Positions 60,195 through 64,000 of a stretch of DNA of 64,000 nt are shown here, in pieces. The translations under genes were made by a program, and so were the position numbers. Under the pieces are notes generated by a model, which was not told the origin of the DNA, made no database searches, and worked only from the letters and a program-made list of their open reading frames with translations. Every line of letters starts with the position of its first letter. Position 1 is the first letter of the stretch. Source of the stretch: Kibdelosporangium aridum (GTDB lineage Bacteria > Actinomycetota > Actinomycetes > Mycobacteriales > Pseudonocardiaceae). Location of the stretch: the NCBI RefSeq assembly GCF_900176515.1, contig NZ_FWXV01000001.1, positions 434,001-498,000 of the forward strand, written 5' to 3'.

Positions 60195-61583
60195 ATGGCG
60201 ACGCTGCTGCGCGTGCCCGAAGTCGCGACCGGCTCGACGTCGGCCTTGTTGACCGAGTGGCTGGTGGCCGAGAACGCCCGGTTCGCCGCGGGCGACCCGC
60301 TTGTCGTGCTGGAGACCGACAAGGCCGCGGTGGAGGTCGAGGCCGAAGTGGACGCCGTGCTGCTGCGGGCCTTGGTGCCCGGCGGGACGAATGTGGAGAC
60401 AGGTTCCCCGATCGCGCTGCTCGGCTCCGAGGCCGAGGCTGGTGACGTGGACAAGCTGCTCGCCGAGCTCGGCGTCGGCGCCACATCTGCTGAAGAGGCC
60501 GGTCCGGAGCCCGCTCAGCGCGAGCGGGTCTTCGCCAGTCCGTTGGCGCGCAAGCTGCTCAAGGAAGCCGGGATGACTCCGGACCAAGTCACCGGTACCG
60601 GCCCGGACGGCCGGATCGTGCGCCGGGATGTGGACAAGGCGATCGAGGCCAAGTCGGCCGAGCCCAAGTCGACTGGGCCCAGTTCGATTGCGCGCAACTC
60701 AGTTGAGTCCAGGCCGGTTGACGCCAAGCGGGTTGGACCCCAGTCGGTTGGGGCCGAGCCGGTTGGGGCCCAGTCCGTTGACGCTCATCCGGTTGGTGCC
60801 CAGTCCGTTAACGCTCATCCGGTTGAACCCCAGTCGGTTGGCGCCCAGCCGATTGAATCCCAGCCGGTTGAACCCCAGTCGGTGGGGGTCAAGCCAGCGC
60901 CGGGCCATGGCGAGCAGATCCCGCTCACTCGGATGCGCCGGGCGATCGCGCGCAGGCTCACCGAAAGCAAACGGGACATCCCGCACTTCTACGTCCGCCG
61001 GACCGCCCGGATCGACGCATTGCTGGTGCTGCGCAAGCAACTCAACGAGGTCTCACCGGCGAAGATCTCCGTCAACGACCTCGTCGTGCGCGCCGTCGGC
61101 GTCGCCCACACGCAGGTGCCCGATGCCAACGTCATCTGGACCGGCGACGGCATGACCCGATACTCCACTGTGGACGTCGGGATCGCCGTCGCGTCCAGCC
61201 GCGGCCTCGTCACGCCTGTGCTGCGCGGTGTCGAGCAGAGCTCACCGAGTGCGATCTCCCGTCAGGTCAAGGAATTCGCGCGGCAGGCGGACGAGGGCAA
61301 ACTGCGTCAGTCCGATCTGGAAGGCGGCACGATCACCGTCAGCAACCTCGGCATGTACGGCGTCGACGAGTTCTCCGCGATCATCAATCCTCCCCAGTCG
61401 ACCATCTTGGCGGTCGGCGCGGGCCGTCAGGCCCCTGTCGTCGTCGACGGCGAAGTCCGGGTGGAGACCCAGATGACGCTGACTTTGTCCGTCGACCACC
61501 GGGCCATCGACGGAGCGTTGGCGGCCCAGTGGATGGCAGCCGTGGTCACAGCGCTTGAGGAGCCACTTCGACTGGTGGCTTGA
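60195..61583 (+). CDS. Dihydrolipoamide acyltransferase E2 with a repetitive linker
   Basis: 462 residues. Lipoyl domain with Lys43 in LETDKAAVEV, an E1/E3-binding domain around 110-150 (FASPLARKLLKEAGMTPDQV, GTGPDGRIVRRDVDKAI), a linker of pentapeptide repeats at about 170-230, and the catalytic domain ending LSVDHRAIDGALAAQWM with His-Asp. The ATG at 60195 is chosen for spacing to the ribosome site AAGGGA; an ATG at 60189 is possible. It follows the E1 gene by 22 bp. The 3-prime end overlaps the convergent MFS gene by 38 bp. Confidence 0.85.
   Translation: MATLLRVPEVATGSTSALLTEWLVAENARFAAGDPLVVLETDKAAVEVEAEVDAVLLRALVPGGTNVETGSPIALLGSEAEAGDVDKLLAELGVGATSAEEAGPEPAQRERVFASPLARKLLKEAGMTPDQVTGTGPDGRIVRRDVDKAIEAKSAEPKSTGPSSIARNSVESRPVDAKRVGPQSVGAEPVGAQSVDAHPVGAQSVNAHPVEPQSVGAQPIESQPVEPQSVGVKPAPGHGEQIPLTRMRRAIARRLTESKRDIPHFYVRRTARIDALLVLRKQLNEVSPAKISVNDLVVRAVGVAHTQVPDANVIWTGDGMTRYSTVDVGIAVASSRGLVTPVLRGVEQSSPSAISRQVKEFARQADEGKLRQSDLEGGTITVSNLGMYGVDEFSAIINPPQSTILAVGAGRQAPVVVDGEVRVETQMTLTLSVDHRAIDGALAAQWMAAVVTALEEPLRLVA
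60702..60881 (+). repeat. 15-bp tandem repeat in the E2 linker (about 12 copies)
   Basis: Twelve 15-bp units in a row, most starting GTTG and ending CAGTCG, CATCCG or similar. Translated as five-residue units of the form V-[GDE]-[AP]-[QHE]-[SP]. Units 5-6 and 7-8 are near-identical 30-bp duplications (two mismatches), and units 9-12 repeat related pairs, which suggests repeat slippage. The repeat keeps the reading frame, so it alters linker length only. Confidence 0.85.
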
Positions 61584-62907
61584 CCGCGTACTGCCGTGAC
61601 AGGTTCCGGTACGGCCTGGACCGCAGCGCGATGACGGTCGTGATGATGCCGAGGAAGCCGACCATGATGAAGACGAGGGCGATGCCGCGGTCGGGTCCGG
61701 TGCCGAACCAGTTGCCGATCAGGTCGGCGCCCGAGCCGGTGGTCATGAACGGGATGACCAGGAACTCCGCGATCGGGCTGATCAGGAACGCGGTCAACGG
61801 GGACGCGGCCTGCTCGACGCTTTGCGCGAAGCCGAAGACCCGGCCTTGCCTTTCGTAGGGCACGACCTTCTGCAGGATGGTCTGTTCGGCGGCCTCGGCG
61901 GCCGGGATCAGCAGCAAGTAGATGAACAACCCGGCGGTCAGCAGTGCGATCGACGGCTGGATCGGGAAGCCCAGCGTGATCGTCCAGAGCACGAGGTTCA
62001 CCAGCAGCAGGGTGCGGACCGGGTTGCTGCCCAGCCCGGTCCTGGCGATCAGCAGACCGCCGAGGATCATCGCCGAGCTCAGCCCGCCCCACAGGAAACC
62101 CCAGACCTCGACGGACACGAGCGACAAGCCGTAAGCGTCAAGCAACGCCATGAACGCGCCGCCGAGGAAGTTGTTGAAGGTGGCGAAGAGGATGAGCGCC
62201 ATCAGGCCGGGAATGCCCCTGATGATCTTCACCGTGCCGCGGACGTCGACCCGTTTCGGCTCGTCGGAACCCTCCGATGCGACGATCCTGGGAACGCGGG
62301 TGATGATGACGTCGAGGCTCGCCAACGTCAGCACGGCGATGCCGCCGATCAGGACGTACGTCATGCCGCCCTGCGCGACGAGCACACCACTGATGACGGA
62401 TGTGACCAGCATCGACACACCCGCCGTCGTACCGGTCAAGCCGTTGGCCCGGTCTCGCTGCCCTTCCTCGATCAGCGCGGTGACCATGGTCGGCAGCGTG
62501 ATGGTGCGGATGTTGCCGACGATCACGCCGAACATCAGCACGACCACCAGCGTCCACAGATATGGACTCGTCGCGTCCTTGAACGTGCCTTCGGGCGCGG
62601 CCAGGTAGATGACGAACGCGATCACGTAGAACACCAACGACCCGACGCCGGACAGCAGCATCATGGTTTTCTTGTCGTGGTGGTCGACGAGACTGCCGAA
62701 CCAGATGCCTGTCGCCGCCGTGAAAACCAGGAACAGACCGGCGAGCACACCGGTCGCGAAGACCGACCGGGTCTCCAAGTACACGTAGAACGTGATGGCG
62801 AACCACACGGTGTAGTTGGTGACCGAGACGAGCAACGTGTTGCTCAGTAGTCGCAGGAACGTGCGTGCCCCTGGCGCACGCAAGTCCAGGCGTTGTTTGG
62901 GTGCCAT
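61546..62907 (-). CDS. MFS exporter
   Basis: 453 residues with about twelve membrane helices. N-terminal FLRLLSNTLLVSVTNYTVWF, the IWFGSLVDHHDKKTMMLLSG loop 2-3, DRANGLTGTTAGVSMLVT, and a C-terminal LLIPAAEAAEQTILQKVVPYERQGRVFGF typical of the multidrug-efflux/EntS type. Substrate unknown. Overlap of 38 bp with the end of E2 on the opposite strand means there is no shared terminator. The ATG start is near the divergent lipoprotein gene. Confidence 0.85.
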   Translation of the reverse strand: MAPKQRLDLRAPGARTFLRLLSNTLLVSVTNYTVWFAITFYVYLETRSVFATGVLAGLFLVFTAATGIWFGSLVDHHDKKTMMLLSGVGSLVFYVIAFVIYLAAPEGTFKDATSPYLWTLVVVLMFGVIVGNIRTITLPTMVTALIEEGQRDRANGLTGTTAGVSMLVTSVISGVLVAQGGMTYVLIGGIAVLTLASLDVIITRVPRIVASEGSDEPKRVDVRGTVKIIRGIPGLMALILFATFNNFLGGAFMALLDAYGLSLVSVEVWGFLWGGLSSAMILGGLLIARTGLGSNPVRTLLLVNLVLWTITLGFPIQPSIALLTAGLFIYLLLIPAAEAAEQTILQKVVPYERQGRVFGFAQSVEQAASPLTAFLISPIAEFLVIPFMTTGSGADLIGNWFGTGPDRGIALVFIMVGFLGIITTVIALRSRPYRNLSRQYAVKPPVEVAPQAL

Positions 62908-63011
62908 CGTGTCACAGTATGTAGCATTTGTCCGGTCTCGCCACCGGATTAACCGGATGTGACAAATCCCGACTTCGAGACGGGGCCTTGCGAATCGGGG
63001 ACGATGTCGGC

Positions 63012-64000
63012 ATGCGTTTGCTCCTGGTGTGCCTGCTGGTGGCGGCGGTGGCCGGATGCGGCCCGGAAGTGTCCGCGTTCAGCCGGATCGAGCTGCCGGG
63101 ACAGCCCGTTCTGGTGACCGCGATGGGCGACTCGCTGTTGGTCGGCGTACGCCGTGACGGCCAACCAGTCGTGCCAGGACTGATCCGGATCGGACGGGAC
63201 GGCGCGGTCAGCGAGATCCCGGTCCGCCCGGAAAGTCCGTACGGGATGCTGGCGAAGTGGTACGCGATCGACTCGGACGGGACGCAGATCCTGGCCGTCG
63301 GCGGCGAACGCGGTGGGGCGCACGCGAATGTGCGGTGGTCGGTGTGGACCGGAACGCAGGCGGGGATCGCCGAGAAGCTCCAAGGCTTCAGCACGTTCGG
63401 CGGCTGGGGCGCCGGTGAACTGGTCGGCGCGGCGATCACGCCCGCAGGCCCACTGGTGATCGGCTCATGGCAGAGCGCGAAGGCCGGCCTGGACATCGCA
63501 GTGTGGACGGCCCAAGAGGACACATGGACCCGCCAGGACTCCGCGGGAACCGTTCTGGAAAGCAACCGGGACACACTGGGGTTCGCCAACAGTGTTACGC
63601 CGTACAAGCAAGGGATTCTGGTCGCGGGCATGCAGTTGGCGGGCGGGCGCCAGATTCCGGCCGTGTGGCAATCGAGCAATGGCAATACCGGGTGGACAGT
63701 GACTCCGCTGCCGGACGCCGGCCAGATCGCTGTGGCTTCAGGGATCCGGTGCTGGGGTTCGGTGTGCGGTGTCGCCGGGTCGGTCGACGGAACGTTGGCG
63801 CTGTGGCGGTTGACCGATGGCACATGGAAGCGAGTGCCGAGTCTGCCAGCGATTCCGGTCAAGGACAGCGACAAACTGGCCGCGCCGATCGACGAGAACA
63901 TGACGCAGGTGTTGTCCGAGAACGGACAAGTGAAGATCGTCCGAGCCGACGGCGACAAGTGGACAGCCGATGCGGTGCCCGGTCCAAGTGGGACGGTGAC
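63012..64000 (+). CDS. Lipoprotein of unknown function (3-prime end outside window)
   Basis: The ATG at 63012 opens a frame that reaches the right edge, 329 codons visible. LLLVCLLVAAVAGCG is a signal with lipobox VAGC (Cys16). The mature part has repeated strand-turn-strand units (LRIGRDGAVSEIPV, AVWTAQEDTWTRQD, ALWRLTDGTWKRV), suggesting a beta-propeller-like surface protein. No enzyme motif is visible. The frame is the one with a signal peptide; the antisense frame across the same DNA has none. Confidence 0.7.
   Translation, partial: MRLLLVCLLVAAVAGCGPEVSAFSRIELPGQPVLVTAMGDSLLVGVRRDGQPVVPGLIRIGRDGAVSEIPVRPESPYGMLAKWYAIDSDGTQILAVGGERGGAHANVRWSVWTGTQAGIAEKLQGFSTFGGWGAGELVGAAITPAGPLVIGSWQSAKAGLDIAVWTAQEDTWTRQDSAGTVLESNRDTLGFANSVTPYKQGILVAGMQLAGGRQIPAVWQSSNGNTGWTVTPLPDAGQIAVASGIRCWGSVCGVAGSVDGTLALWRLTDGTWKRVPSLPAIPVKDSDKLAAPIDENMTQVLSENGQVKIVRADGDKWTADAVPGPSGTV

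Noticed and set aside
60699-61040. Antisense frame across the E2 repeat reading as NRLG-type pentapeptides
   Set aside because: The pattern is simply the reverse strand of the 15-bp repeat. No start signal or family was seen; the sense frame is a clear E2.
62912-63958. A minus-strand frame of 348 codons under the truncated lipoprotein gene
   Set aside because: The plus-strand reading has a signal peptide with lipobox and repeated structural units. The minus frame has neither and is Ser/Pro/Thr-rich noise.
1-64000. tRNA, rRNA, CRISPR array or phage genes
   Set aside because: None were recognised by eye in the sequence or in the translated frames. A covariance-model search could still find small RNAs.

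Overview
High-GC actinobacterial chromosome. GTG starts, leaderless or tightly overlapping genes, SARP/BTAD regulators, a DinB protein, a twin-arginine exported flavoprotein and a Xi-class thiol transferase fit a filamentous actinomycete, probably of the Pseudonocardiales (inference from gene content). No rRNA, tRNA, CRISPR array, phage or plasmid backbone was recognised. One degenerate IS5-type transposase fragment is the only mobile-element trace.

Layout. 1-13 kb: the start of an efflux-adaptor-like protein, a transposase scar, a RidA/GlxA pair, a PHB-depolymerase-like esterase divergent from a second secreted alpha/beta hydrolase, a rubredoxin-like/metallo-beta-lactamase protein under a MerR-like promoter, then a three-part fusion (FAD oxidoreductase, TTC38-like repeat domain, APS kinase), an epimerase, an aminoglycoside-phosphotransferase-like kinase, DedA and a Nudix enzyme. 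13-19 kb: a methyltransferase, inositol monophosphatase, asparaginase, MarR regulator and a luciferase-like/berberine-bridge-type double flavoenzyme. 19.4-27 kb: a compact aromatic-compound catabolic locus with IclR regulator, aldehyde dehydrogenase, class II aldolase and transporter on one strand, facing flavin hydroxylase, extradiol dioxygenase and FAH-type hydrolase on the other. 27.3-32.7 kb: a membrane KAP-like NTPase and a large SARP-NB-ARC-TPR regulator.

32.7-38.8 kb is a glyoxylate/glycerate locus that has been damaged twice. The SLC13-type transporter carries an internal out-of-frame deletion. The FAD/FeS oxidase has been joined in frame to the C-terminal third of a tartronate-semialdehyde reductase, apparently by loss of the DNA between them. 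Serine-glyoxylate aminotransferase and glycerate kinase look intact.

38.7-42.9 kb: a translationally coupled pair (TROVE/Ro60-like vWA protein plus an ARPP-like protein), a small HTH regulator, a 52-aa secreted peptide and a secreted zinc-protease-like protein with an atypical zinc motif. 43-50 kb: cytochrome P450 converging on a second SARP regulator, a substrate-binding-like lipid-anchored or membrane-tethered protein paired with a membrane protein, and a luciferase-like oxidoreductase. 50-52.6 kb: MEKHLA protein, DinB protein, Xi-class transferase and a sulfite-oxidase scar.

52.6-56.8 kb is the most interesting regulatory unit. Four promoters share a 19-bp inverted repeat (GTCA-N7-TGAC core). 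They drive an ABM monooxygenase, an NADPH-FMN reductase and two divergent members of one unrecognised protein family, with a TAT-exported BBE-type oxidase between them. 56.7-61.6 kb: a GntR-controlled 2-oxoacid dehydrogenase locus (VOC protein, fused E1, E2 with a 15-bp tandem repeat in its linker) with two matching palindromic operators. The window ends with an MFS exporter and a truncated lipoprotein gene.
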